NCBI GenBank assembly: GCA_948144175.1 | Contig: CANXME010002284.1 | Coordinates: 124,001-188,000 of the forward strand | From: Closterium sp. NIES-65 | Taxonomy: Eukaryota > Streptophyta > Zygnematophyceae > Desmidiales > Closteriaceae | DNA: 64,000 bases | Direction: 5' to 3' | Shown here: piece after piece, positions 31,501-41,000 of the stretch | Position numbering within the stretch: position 1 is the stretch's first letter | How the letters are laid out: every line of letters starts with the position of its first letter | Made by a program: the position numbers and the translations under genes | Notes under the pieces: model-generated | What the model was told of the DNA's origin: nothing | Seen by the model: only the letters and a program-made list of their open reading frames with translations | Databases searched by the model: none

Positions 31501-33689
31501 TGCGCTACCTCGCCACGTGCATCCCAGCTCTTGATTGAAGCAACCCCTCTTGCTCTCTGCTCTTCCCTGCTCCCCCCTGATCCCCCCGCTCAACCCTCCT
31601 CCCCCACAACCACCAGTACCACGCGAATCAGTACCTGCCCATGTCAGACGAGGCAATAGTGGCAACGGTCATGCGCTACCTCGCCACGTGCATCCCAGCT
31701 CTTGATTGAAGCAACCCCTCTTGCTCTCTGCTCTTCCCTGCTCCCCCCTGATCCCCCCGCTCAACCCTCCTCCCCCACAACCACCAGTACCACGCGAATC
31801 AGTACCTGCCCATGTCAGACGAGGCAATAGTGGCAACGGTCATGCGCTACCTCGCCACGTGCATCCCAGCTCTTGATTGAAGCAACCCCTCTTGCTCTCT
31901 GCTCTTCCCTGCTCCCCCCTGATCCCCCCGCTCAACCCTCCTCCCCCACAACCACCAGTACCACGCGAATCAGTACCTGCCCATGTCAGACGAGGCAATA
32001 GTGGCAACGGTCATGCGCTACCTCGCCACGTGCCTCCCTGCCTTCGCCTCTGCCCAAGTCACCGACAGTGCTGTCGTGCGCTTCCCCAGAGCCGTCACCC
32101 ACTTCTCCCCAGGTGCGTTGCTTTGTGTGGGTGGGTTGCGTGGAGAAGAGGGGTGGGGGAAGGGGAGAAGGGGAACTGGGGAAGGGGAAGGGGGTTAAGG
32201 GGAAGGAGGGGAGGGGAAGTGGAGGAACAGCCATGCGGTACCTCGCCACGTCCCTCCTTGTCTTCGCCTCTGCCCAAGTCACCGACAGTGCTGTCGTGCG
32301 GTTTCCCCGCGCCATCACCCACTTCTCCCCAGGTACATTGGTTGGTGTGGGTGGTTGGGTGGGCGTAGGGGTAAGGGGAAGGAGGGAAGGGGAAGTGGAG
32401 AAGGGGAAGGGGGGAAGGGGAAGGGGGAGAAGCGAAGGGAGGAATGGGGCCGAGAGCAACGGTCATGCGCTACCTTGCCACGTGCATTTCTGCCTTTGCC
32501 TCTGCCCAAGTCGCCGACAGAGCTGTCGTGCGGTTCCCTAGAGCTGTCACCCACTTCTCCCCAGGTAGGCTCCCGCTTCCCTGTGCCATGCAGTTGTGTC
32601 TGCTGTGGCTTTGATGGGTGTGGGTGTGCGCGTGTGTGGTGTGTAGTTGTTTCCCTGCCTTCGCCTCTGCCCAAGTCACCGTCAGTGCTGTCGTGCAGTT
32701 CGCCACTCCTCCCTTCACCACCAGCTGCACCAAGCTCTTCGTGGCAGGGTGTGTCCATCCAACCAACCCCTTCCATCTCCCCCTCTATTCTCCATCGTCT
32801 ATCCCCCCTTTCAAACCAGGCTCCTACCAGCACCTATTGCCTGCCACCTCCAGCTGCACCAACCTCTTCATGGCTGGCTGCATGCTCTGTCCAACCCTCC
32901 TCTCCCCATCTCTGCCCCCTCTTTCCCTTCCGCCATCAACCAGGCTCCTATCAGCACCTGTTGCCAGCCACCACCAGCTTCACCAATCTCTTCATGGCCG
33001 GGGACTGGATCATCACTCGCCATGGCTCGTGGTCGCAGGTAATGGAAATGGGTTGGGCTGTTTGGATCAGAATCGCAGTTATAGCATGCGTCATGGCGTT
33101 CGGGTAAGGATGGACATGGTACCAGCCTCCTCGCCCCCCCGCCACCACCAGCTTCACCAATCTCTTCATGGCCGGGGACTGGATCGTCACTCGCCATGGC
33201 TCGTGGTCGCAGGTATGGGTAATGGCATGGCTTATGGTAAGGTGTGGCATGGGTCATGCTCCTCGGTATGGGCTATGGTGTTTGCTATTGTTCTCCACCC
33301 TCCCCGCCACCACCAGCTTCACCGTTCGTGGCCGGGGACTGGATCGTCACTCGCCATGGCTCGTGGTCACAGGTATGGGGTGTGTAGTGTAGCCGCATGT
33401 ATGGCTTCGGTCAGGTCAGGGTCGTGTTGCTGGTGGGGAGGTGTGGATTCCATACAACTAATTCGCGCACAACACCCTGAACCCAATCTATCCATCCCAT
33501 CAGGAAAAGGCATATGTGACAGGCCTAGAGGCAGCGAACCGGGTTGTGCGGCTGGTGGTGGAGGGGGAGCCAGCAACCATAATCCCGGTGGAGCGGGATG
33601 AGGAGCACATAGAGCAGCTAAGGCAGCTCAACCAGTCAGCAAAGCAGGCCATCAACCTGCTGCCGTTTGCCGGTACACTGCTGCAGTAA
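22595..33689 (+). CDS. FAD-dependent carotenoid-desaturase-like oxidoreductase, 13 exons, 652 codons
   Basis: A flavoprotein of the phytoene/zeta-carotene desaturase branch of the amine-oxidase superfamily, probably plastid-located; the substrate is unknown. Exons: 22595-23116, 23337-23436, 24198-24373, 25949-26003, 26316-26363, 27329-27486, 28194-28311, 28689-28815, 29546-29636, 30276-30404, 31959-32112, 32944-33038 and 33504-33689 (stop TAA). All phases agree. A Ser/Arg-rich leader of about 100 residues precedes the dinucleotide-binding motif VVVIGAGWAGLGAAHHL (GAGWAG at about 159-164), continued as DVTLLEAGRQPGGL in exon 2. Exons 3-6 carry GFWYPYRNIF, SAQYSPAGLEVESP and FAPGEQCSAAATLGML. 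Exon 12 has the C-terminal FAD site (LFMAGDWIITRHGSWSQ). ATG 22595 is chosen for its GCCATGG context; an in-frame ATG lies 27 codons upstream. Nearly every exon has decayed tandem copies, and the copy listed is the only complete, in-frame one. Confidence 0.85.
23789..24127 (+). repeat. Three decayed copies of desaturase exon 3 (5' part)
   Basis: The acceptor and GFWYPYxNIFAxTDELGxKPFT segment occur at 23789-23861, 23905-23979 and 24032-24127 before the full exon at 24198-24373. Spacing is 116, 127 and 166 bp. The third copy extends to SAQYSPAG. Each keeps a CAG acceptor but none has the matching in-frame donor. Confidence 0.9.
24374..24530 (+). repeat. GTGGGTG/TGGTGGCAG minisatellite after exon 3 donor
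   Basis: An approximately 19-bp unit GTGGGTGACTGGTGGCAG is repeated about eight times from the donor of exon 3 onward. Each unit recreates a CAG|GTGGGTG donor-like junction, so the repeat appears to have grown from the splice donor itself. Confidence 0.8.
24801..24841. repeat. Palindrome TTTTGAGTCGACTCAAAA inserted with an 11-bp direct repeat
   Basis: The 18-bp palindrome (24812-24829) interrupts a decayed exon-3 copy and is flanked on both sides by CCGCGGCTGCC (24801-24811 and 24831-24841). Sister copies of this exon have the uninterrupted sequence, so the event inserted the palindrome and duplicated 11 bp of target. Confidence 0.85.
25776..25799. repeat. 24-bp perfect palindrome with TTTTGAG-TCGA-CTCAAAA core
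   Basis: The palindrome lies exactly between two tandem copies of an exon-3 segment; the preceding copy ends with GCCCCGTCAT, which recurs at the end of the following copy near 25855-25866. The outer arms add GAC/GTC to the family core. Confidence 0.85.
26395..26414. repeat. Palindrome CTTCTGAG-AATT-CTCAAAAG
   Basis: A one-mismatch palindrome of the same family, in the intron after desaturase exon 5. I could not identify flanking tandem copies here. Confidence 0.7.
26649..27260 (+). repeat. Four decayed copies of desaturase exon 6 (5' part)
   Basis: The acceptor and TARELFKQYGCTDRVYREAFNPMLLVGLFA segment occurs at about 26649, 26829, 26985 and 27163, before the complete exon at 27329-27486. 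Spacing is 156-180 bp. The copies diverge by substitutions (for example RYGCTDRVYREAFNPMLLATQ) and lack the donor. Confidence 0.9.
27531..27622 (+). repeat. Decayed copy of desaturase exon 6 (3' part)
   Basis: NPMLLVGLFAPDEQCSAAATLGMLYYFILAHQ is repeated after the intact exon, with a GTGCG donor at 27623 but no acceptor immediately upstream. Confidence 0.85.
27712..27880. repeat. 28-bp minisatellite in desaturase intron 6
   Basis: A unit of about 28 bp beginning CATGCACGCAAGGGGGCTTG is repeated about six times, the later copies shortened to about 23 bp. It is not protein-coding despite open frames on both strands. Confidence 0.85.
27952..28145 (+). repeat. Two decayed copies of desaturase exon 7
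   Basis: The ADFxVVWCRGTVGETIFAPW segment recurs at 27952-28017 and about 28088-28142 before the full exon at 28194-28311. Both keep the acceptor. Confidence 0.85.
28371..28440. repeat. Palindrome TTCTGAG-ACGT-CTCAAAA at a duplication of the exon 7 donor
   Basis: The palindrome (28371-28390) separates two copies of the exon-7 3' end and adjacent intron: ACGCGTCACAGGTGGG at 28301-28316 and again at 28394-28409, each followed by similar GTGCTGAGAGGCGGGGGG sequence. It marks the junction of the tandem duplication. Confidence 0.8.
28821..29210 (+). repeat. Decayed exon 8 copy, later tandem repeats and degraded palindromes
   Basis: A copy of the exon 8 end (DAVVSAVGISGLKNIVAS, GT donor) lies at about 28900-28963. 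Then GAGGCCAAG-(N)-GTAAAGKCAAA-TGC units repeat at about 28973, 29059, 29148 and 29235. Degraded family palindromes sit between successive copies at 28821-28832, 29029-29047 (GAGTCGACT core) and 29191-29208 (CGAGACGTTTC). Confidence 0.65.
29400..29470 (+). repeat. Decayed exon 9 copy followed by a GGCGCC-centred palindrome remnant
   Basis: LSSRKEFLCMAS of exon 9 is repeated at about 29402-29445, before the intact exon at 29546. TCTAAGGCGCCTTCAAAC at about 29452-29470 between them looks like a degraded palindrome of the same family. Confidence 0.65.
29709..30035 (+). repeat. Several decayed copies of desaturase exon 9 (3' part) with a palindrome between them
   Basis: AIDVLAVRLWLDRK recurs at about 29713-29755, 29812-29855, 29936-29960 and 30015-30033. 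The perfect palindrome CTTTTGAGGCGCCTCAAAAG is at 29995-30014, between two copies of a unit containing GGGGTAGCAGTAGGCCCG (29969 and 30045). Confidence 0.85.
30145..30210 (+). repeat. Decayed copy of desaturase exon 10 (5' part)
   Basis: ISIPKPSNASFGFDETTGW with acceptor is repeated at 30145-30210, ahead of the intact exon at 30276-30404, followed by an early break. Confidence 0.85.
30419..30809. repeat. Two adjacent minisatellites in desaturase intron 10
   Basis: A 20-bp unit CCTCATTAACCCTTGTTGAC is repeated about nine times (30419-30590), followed at once by a CCACCG hexamer array of about 36 units (30591-30807). The hexamer array has all frames open on both strands and gives spurious Ala-Val, Thr-Ala, Trp-Arg and His-Arg ORFs. 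Confidence 0.9.
30810..31958 (+). repeat. Seven truncated copies of desaturase exon 11, four in a near-perfect 171-bp array
   Basis: Copies of the acceptor plus YHANQYLPMSDEAIVATVMRYLA start near 30812, 30986, 31155, 31276, 31446, 31617 and 31788. From 31361 to about 31990 the repeat is almost identical with an exact 171-bp period. In the array copies the exon sequence runs into ATCPALD-like codons and an in-frame TGA (31364, 31535, 31706, 31877), because the 3' half of the exon is missing. The complete exon is 31959-32112. Confidence 0.9.
32228..32700 (+). repeat. Three decayed copies of desaturase exon 11 (3' part)
   Basis: ASAQVTDSAVVRFPRAVTHFSPG with its AG|GT donor is repeated at about 32228-32332 and 32455-32564. 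A shorter copy at about 32653-32700 runs directly into an exon 12-like fragment. Confidence 0.85.
32701..33372 (+). repeat. Decayed copies of desaturase exon 12 around the intact exon
   Basis: Fragments encoding TSCTKLFVAG (about 32712-32749) and GSYQHLLPATSSCTNLFMAG (32819-32880) precede the intact exon (32944-33038). Fragments encoding TSFTNLFMAGDWIVTRHGSW with donors follow at about 33146-33212 and 33315-33372. Confidence 0.85.
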
Positions 33690-36600
33690 CATGTGTGTGG
33701 GAAGAGGGGGAGTAGAAGGGACGAGGAGCACATGGAGCAGCTCCGAATATGCAGTAACTTCAGATTGTTCAATGCTTTCCTTACGCTTATAGGAATTCAT
33801 CCACATTTTGACAAATTATCCACAAGAATAGCCAGAATCGTAGCCGCCGCACTTTTCTTTGAGCACAAACGAAGTTGGAAATGCTACGATAGGTGTACTT
33901 GAACATGAGTCATCCGAATAAGCAATAACATTCAGGTTGTTCGATATTTTTTCCTACCTTCGACTCATTTGTCGGCAAAAACTCCAAAATCGTAGGCACC
34001 AGACTTTTATTTTAGCAGGGTTTAGGGTGAAAATATCATCGATAGGTGTATTTGAACATGAGCCATTTGAATTTGCATTAACATTCAGGTTGTTGAATGT
34101 TTTTCCCTACGCCTAGAGAGAAGCATGCACTTTCTAAACATTTGTCGGCAAATACAGCCGAAATCATAGGCGCCGAACTTTTCTTTGCGCACGAACCAAG
34201 CAGAAAGGCTCTAATACTGTAGGTGTATTTGAACATGAGCCACTCAAATAAGCAATAACATTTAGGATGTAGAATGATTTTCCCAACGCCAATTGGGCTT
34301 CATTCGCTTACATTTGTCGAAAAAAGCAATCGAAATTGGTAATGGTAGTGGTAATTGTCAAAATATGTTCGTCACTTTATACAATTGTTTGTGGTTTGTA
34401 GTGTAGTTAGCTAGCCTTGTTTGTGGTGCACCACTTATTGCATTGTTACTTGTATAACTTGGGCAGTTGGCCCTATAGTAAACCATTATCTCTCCACATT
34501 TTTGTCTCAACTCTCTCGTTCGCCGAACTTTCCTATGTGTAAGAACCAAGCCGGAAAGGCTCCACTAGGTGTATTTGAACATGAGCCACTCGAATGTGCA
34601 ATGGTATTGAGGTTCTTGAATGCTTTTCCCTACACCTGTGGGGATTCGTGCGCATCCTAGGCATTTGTCAGCAAAAACGGCCGAATTCGTGGGCGCCGAA
34701 CTTTCCTGTGCGCACGAACCAAGCCGGAAAGGCTCCAATAGGTGTATTTGAACATGGGCCACTCGAATGTGCAATGATATCGAGGTTCTTGAATGCTGTT
34801 CCCTACACTTATGGGGATTCGTGCGCATCCTAGGCGTTTGTCGGCAAAAACGGCCGAATTCGTAGGCGCCGAACTTTCCTGTGCGCACGAACGAAGCCGG
34901 AAAGGCTCCAATAGGTGTATTTGAACATGGGCCACTCGAATGTGCAATGATATCGAGGTTCTTGAATGCTTGTCCCTACACCTATGGGGATTCGTGCGCA
35001 TCCTAGGCGTTTGTCAGCAAAAACGGCCGAATTCGTGGGCGCCGAACTTTCCTGTGCACACGAACCAAGCCAGAAAGGCTCCAATAGGTGTATTTGAACA
35101 TGGGCCACTCGAATGTCCAATGATATCGAGGTTCTTGAATGCTTTTCCCTACACCTATGGGGATTCGTGCGCATCCTAGGCGTTTGTCAGCAAAAACGGC
35201 CGAATTCGTGGGCGCCGAACTTTCCTGTACACACGAACCAAGCCGGGAAGGCTCCAATAGGTGTATTTGGACATGAGCCACTCGAATGTGCAATGATATC
35301 GAGTTTCTAGAATGCTGTTCCCTACAGTTATGGGGATTCGTGCGCATCCTAGGCGTTCGTCGGAAAAAACAGCCGAATTCGTGGGCGCCGAACTTTCCAT
35401 TGCGCACGAACCAAGCCGGAAAGGCTCCAATAGGTGTATTTGAACATGAGTCACTCGAATGTGCAATGATATCGAGGTTCTTGAATGCAGTTCCCTGCAC
35501 CTTTGGGCATTCGTGCGCATCCTACGCGTTAGTCGGCAAAAACGGCCGAATTCGTGGGCGCCAAACTTTCCATTGCGCACGAACCAAGCCGGAAAGGCTC
35601 CAATAGGTGTATTTGAACATGAGCCACTCGAATGTGCAATGATCTCGAGGTTCTTGAATGCTTTTCGCTACACCTATGGGGATTCGTGCGCATCCTAGGC
35701 GTTTGTCGGCAAAAACGGCCGAAATTCGTGGGCGCCGAACTTTCCTGTGCGCACGAACCAAGCCGGGAAGGCTCCAATAGGTGTATTTGAACATGGGCCA
35801 CTCGAATGTGCAATGATATCGAGGTTCTTGAATGCTTTTCCCTAACATCTATGGGGATTCGCGCGCATCCTAGGCGTTTGGCGGCAAAAACGACCGAATT
35901 TGTGGGCGCCGAACTTTCTTGTGCGCACGAACCAAGCCGGAAAGGCTCCAATAGGTATATTTGAAGATGGACCACTCGAATGTGCAATGATATCAAGGTT
36001 CTTGAATGCTTTTCCCTACCACATATGGGGATTCGCGCGCGTCCTAGGCGTTTGGCGGCAAAAAACGGCCGAACTCGTGGGCGCCGAACTTTCCTGTGCG
36101 CACGAACCAAGCCGCAAAGGCTCCAATAGGTGTATTTGAAGATGGGCCACTCGAATGTGCAATGATATCGAGGTTCGTGACTGCTTTTCCCTACACCTAT
36201 GGGGATTCGCGCGTGTCCTAGGCGTTTGTCGCAAAAAACGGCCGAATTTGTGGGCGCCGAACTTTCCAGTGCGCACGAACCAAGCCGGAAAGGCTCCGAT
36301 GGGCGTATTTGAACATGGGCCACTCGAATGTGCAATGATATCGAGGTTCTTGAATTCTTTTCCCTAACACCTATGGGGATTCGCGCACGTCCTAGGCGTT
36401 TGTCGGAAAAAACGGCCGAATTCGTGGGCGCCGAACTTTCCAGTGCGCACGAACCAAGCCGGTAAGGCTCCAATAGCTGTATTTGAACATGAGCCACCCG
36501 AACATGCAATGATATCAAGGTTCTTGAATGCTTTTCCCTACACCTATGGGGATTCGCGCACATCCTAGGCGTTTGGCAGCAAAAACGGCCGAACTTTCCT

Positions 36601-37739
36601 GTGCGCACGAACCAACCCGGAAAGGCTCCAATAGCTGTATTTGAATATGGGCCACTCGAAGGTGCAATGATATCGAGGTTCTTGAATGCTTTTCCCAACA
36701 CCTATGGGGATTCGCGTGCATCCTAGGCGTTTGTCGGCAAAAACGGCCAAATTCGTGGGCGCCGAAGTTTCATGTGCGCACGAACCAAGCTGGAAAGGCT
36801 CCGACATGTGTATTTGAACATGAGCCACTCGAATATGCTATGATATCGAGGTTCTTGAATGCTTTTCCCTACCACCTATGCGGATTCGCGCGCATCCTAG
36901 GCGTTTGGCGGCAAAAACGGCCGAATTCGTGGGCGCCGAACTTTCCTGTGCGCATCCAAGCCGGAAAGGCTCCGACATGTGTATTTGAACTTGAGCCACC
37001 CGAACATGCAATTATATCTAGGTTCTTGAATGCTTTTCCCTACACCTATGGGCATTCGCGCGCATTCTAGGCGTTTATCGGCAAAAACGGCCGAATTCGT
37101 GGGCGCCGAACTTTCTTGTGCACACGATCCAAGCCGGAAAGGCTCCGACATGTGTATTTGAACATGAGCCACCCGAACATGCAATGATATCAAGGTTCTT
37201 GAATGCTTTTCCCCACACCTATGGGGATTCGCGCACATCCTAGGCGTTTGGCAGCAAAAACGGCCGAATTCGTGGGCGCCGAACTTTCCTGTGCGCACGA
37301 ACCAACCCGGAAAGGCTCCAATAGCTGTATTTGAATATGGGCCACTCGAAGGTGCAATGATATCGAGGTTCTTGAATGCTTTTCCCAACACCTATGGGGA
37401 TTCGCGCGCATCCTAGGCGTTTGTCGGCAAAAACGGCCAAATTCGTGGGCGCCGAAGTTTCATGTGCGCACGAACCAAGCTGGAAAGGCTCCGACATGTG
37501 TATTTGAACATGAGCCACTCGAATATGCTATGATATCGAGGTTCTTGAATGCTTTTCCCTACACCTATAGGGATTCGCGCGCATCCTAGGCGTTTGTCGG
37601 CAAAAACGGCCGAATTCGTGTGCGCTGAACTTTCCTGTGCGCATCCAAGCCGGAAAGGCTCCGACATGTGTATTTGAACATGAGCCACCCAAGCATGCAA
37701 TGATATCAAGGTTCTTGAATGCTTTTCCCTACACCTATG
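33690..37739. repeat. 173-bp satellite array
   Basis: A head-to-tail repeat with an exact 173-bp step between successive GGAAAGGCTCCAATAGG motifs (34553, 34726, 34899, 35072). About four strongly diverged copies fill 33740-34340; from 34516 to 37739 about 18 copies are much more alike. The array begins right after a small duplicate of the last desaturase codons (GACGAGGAGCACAT, 33719-33742). Since 173 is not a multiple of three, the apparent 100-390-codon ORFs are artefacts. The array stops at ACACCTATG, where Copia A inserted. Confidence 0.9.
34340..34515 (-). mobile_element. Copia-leader-like fragment inside the satellite
   Basis: This 175-bp block breaks the satellite. On the minus strand it resembles the untranslated leader of Copia C (57840-58010), sharing a GTTGAGA start, GGTGCACCAC and ACTACACTA...ACCACAA motifs. 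No LTR is attached, so it is a relic. Confidence 0.5.
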
Positions 37740-37867
37740 TGAGAAGAAACGAGAATGAATGAAGTATGAATGAATTGGGTACAAGTACTAACCCTAATTG
37801 GGTTGTACCCCTTGTGGGCTACTCCACTATAGCCTACACAATATGCATAAGCTACAATGTTCTGACA
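37740..37867 (-). repeat. Copia A 3' LTR
   Basis: 128 bp, TGAGAAGAAACG...TGTTCTGACA. It is followed at once on the plus strand by CACCCCCATAGGC, the complement of a purine-rich tract. Confidence 0.9.
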
Positions 37868-38074
37868 CACCCCCATAGGCAAAGTGGGGGAGAACAAGGG
37901 GTCACAAGACCAGTCAAGCAAAGCAAAGCAAGCTCAGGGTGGATCACAAAGTCACCACACATTCCGAGCACAAGTTCAAGGCCACAAGGCCAGTTCACAT
38001 GCAGGATTACATATATCTATAAGGCTAGACAAGCAAGAGCAGGAGTATATATATATGTAACAGTACAAGCAAGG

Positions 38075-41000
38075 TCAAGAGGTGAGCAAGTGAGGCAAGG
38101 TAGGCACAAGGCCCAGGTGAGTACAGAAGCGCTGATGGTCACAAGGCGCAAGTGCCTTGGTGAAGATATCAGCAGTGTTGGCCTCAGGGGCCACGTACGC
38201 AAGACGCAGCTGACCACGCTGCTGCAGCTCACGAGCAAGAAAGTAGCGGAGAGCAATGTGCTTTGTTCTGTGCTCCAGTCGTTGCTCCCGACACAAGGCC
38301 AGCATGGCCTTGTTGTCTACGTACAGCACTGGAGGAGAACGAGGCGGCTCTTTGAGGTCAGTCAGCAGGTAGGTGAGCCAGCGAAGCTCCTGTGCAGCCA
38401 TGGCCCCAGCGTAGATCTCAGCCTCACAACTGGAGCCGAGAACAGAAGACGAGCGGGTAGCCCGCCACGAAACAGAGCCGGAACCAAGGCTGAAGGTGTA
38501 ACCCTGTGACGACCGCTGCGTAGCCTGGTCGTTAGCCCAAGAAGCGTCTGCGTGCCCAGTGAGGACCACTGGACTTTGCCCTCCAAGCACAAGCCCCATG
38601 CCCGACGTACTGCACAAGTAGCGCAACACCCTCTTCGCTGCAGCCATGTGCTCCGGTCTGTGTCTCCCAGGAGCAACATAGTGTGCGAGAATGCTAAGAG
38701 GGTATGCAAGGTCAGGTCGAGTGCAGGTCATCAGGTACATGAGGCAGCCAACAAGCTCTGGGTACGGGCCACTCGACTCTACGGACTCATCCGAAGGCAG
38801 AGCTGAGAGCGAGTGGCGAGTAGGCAGAGGAGTGGCCTGAGGCGAGGAGTACGTGAAGCCGAAGCGCTGAAGGACCTGCTGCACCATGTGTGATAGAGTC
38901 AGGGTAATGGTGCGGCGTGCTCTTTCCTGGGTAATCTGCAAGCCAAGATAGCTGCGCAGTTCACCCAGGTCTGTGCATGTGTGTCTCTTCTGCAGCTCAG
39001 ACTTCACGTGGTTAAGTTTAGCAGTGTCAGTTGTGGCAAAGACCAAGTCGTCGACGTACACGAGGATGTAGAACGGCGGCAAAGAAGTGTCGGTGCGCAA
39101 AAATAGCGACGGGTCGGCAGTAGAGGGAGCAAACCCAAGAGCCGCAAGTGTAGTCCTCAGTGTGTCGTGCCACTCACGCGGTGCCTGGTGGAGACCGTAG
39201 ACTGGCCGCCGGAGGCTCCACTGGGTGCCAGGAGGAAAAGTCCCAGTGAAGCCAAGTGGGCGGCGCAGCCAGATCTCCTCGTGCAGGCTACCCTGCAAGA
39301 AAGCAGTGGTGAAGTCAAGAGAGTGAAGCTCGTAGTCGCGCTGAGCGGCTATGTGCAGCAGCACCCGAAGAGTGGTCATCTTCGGTGTGGGAGAGAAGGT
39401 CTGAAAGTAGTCAACTCCCTGCCGCTGACTGAAACCACGAGCCACGTACCGTGCCTTGAAGACAGGCGGGGAACCCGGCGGCTGCTTCACCCTGAAAATC
39501 CACATGCTACTGACGATGTTCGCCCCAGGCGGGGGAACCTCGTCAACGTAGGTGCCTATGGACTTCCAGGAAGCCATCTCTGCGTCCATAGCTGCCTGCC
39601 ACTGAGAGGATTAGGGACCCTCTATCGCCTCCGCGTAAGAGCGCGGAGTCGGGATGTCAAGTGCATCCGGGTCTCCCTCCGGGGTAAGCAGTACGGACAC
39701 GAGATGAGGTGAAGCAGCAGCCAGACACTGGAACTCCTCCTGCCTGTCCTCAAGGACGTCCGTGCCAAGGGCACACTCACCCCCGACGGACAGAGGACAG
39801 ACAGACGCAGACTCAGCGACAAGACTAGCAGCGTAGTCTAGACGACAGCGAGCAGCAAAGTCGACGAGCTCAGCAACTAGGGCACACGCAGCAGTGGACT
39901 CAAAGGAAGGGTTAGTGAAGACAGTAGCAAGGAGACGCGTGACAGTAGGACTGGCAGCACGAAGAGAGTCCGACTCCAGGTCGGGAAGGTCTGGAAGAGA
40001 AGACTCAGGAGGAGAAGGCAAAGGGGCACGCAGAGAAGCAGTGGACGGACGCAGAGACATCCGGTGCGTTCCAGGGACAGGAGGAGGACGCTGACGCGAA
40101 CCGCGACCACTAGTGCGAGCAGTACGGACAGGCGACGCAGGGCGAGACGCAGGCTCACGACGCTCAGCGAGACCTCCAGTAGGACCAGTGTAGGGAGACG
40201 GAGCAGGCAGTGGGGAGGCCGGCTGTAACTGAAACTGCGACGGGACAGGCTGTGGACACTCTAAGGGAGGAGGAGGACCAGCAGAAGACGGGTGACCAAG
40301 AACCTGCTGAAGGAGCGGAACGAAGTACGGCCGAGGCCGCGCGGTGACTCCAGACACAGCAGGGACAGCACCAGTACCCCCAGCGGCAGCACCAGACCCA
40401 GCAGCACCTCCAGCTCCAGTACCTCCAGCAGCACCAGTAGCACCCCCAGCAGGACCGCCTCCAGGACCGATAGAAGTAGCCTCCGCGCCAACACCCGCAG
40501 CAGCTCCAACTCCTGAAGTACCCGCAGGCCCAGCAGCTCCAGTACTCCCAGTACGAGCACCTCCGGGACCCGCGACACCAGCTCCCTCAGTAGCTCCAGA
40601 ACCTCCAGTACTCGCAGCACCTCCAGCTCCAGCAGCTCGCCTCCAGCGCCAGGCAAACCACTCACGCAGCTCGTGTGGAGAGAGTGGCTCCCGGCGAGAC
40701 GAAGCACCCGGAGAACCGCCAGGCACAGCACCAACAGACCCAGCGTCCTCAGGCTCCGCACCCCAGGCTCTCCTCCAAGCGTAGCACCCCCAGGCTCAGC
40801 ACCCCCAGGCTCAACACCCCCATGCGTAGCACCCCCAGGCTCAGCACCCCCAAGCTCAGCACCCCCAGTCGTAGTACCCTCAGGCTCAGTACCCCCAGGC
40901 GTAGCACCCACACGCTCAGCACCCCCAGAGTCAGCACCCCCAGGCTCAGCACCCTCAGCAGCACCAGAGTCACCAGCGACCACGACAGGCTCAATCGCGT

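Noticed and set aside
34565-37391. ORFs of 100-390 codons in the satellite
   Set aside because: The 173-bp period shifts frame every monomer; the ORFs are the same repeat read in three frames and have no start or domain.
31361-37739. A link between the 171-bp exon 11 array and the 173-bp satellite
   Set aside because: The unit sequences are unrelated; the similar length is probably coincidence or a shared length constraint.
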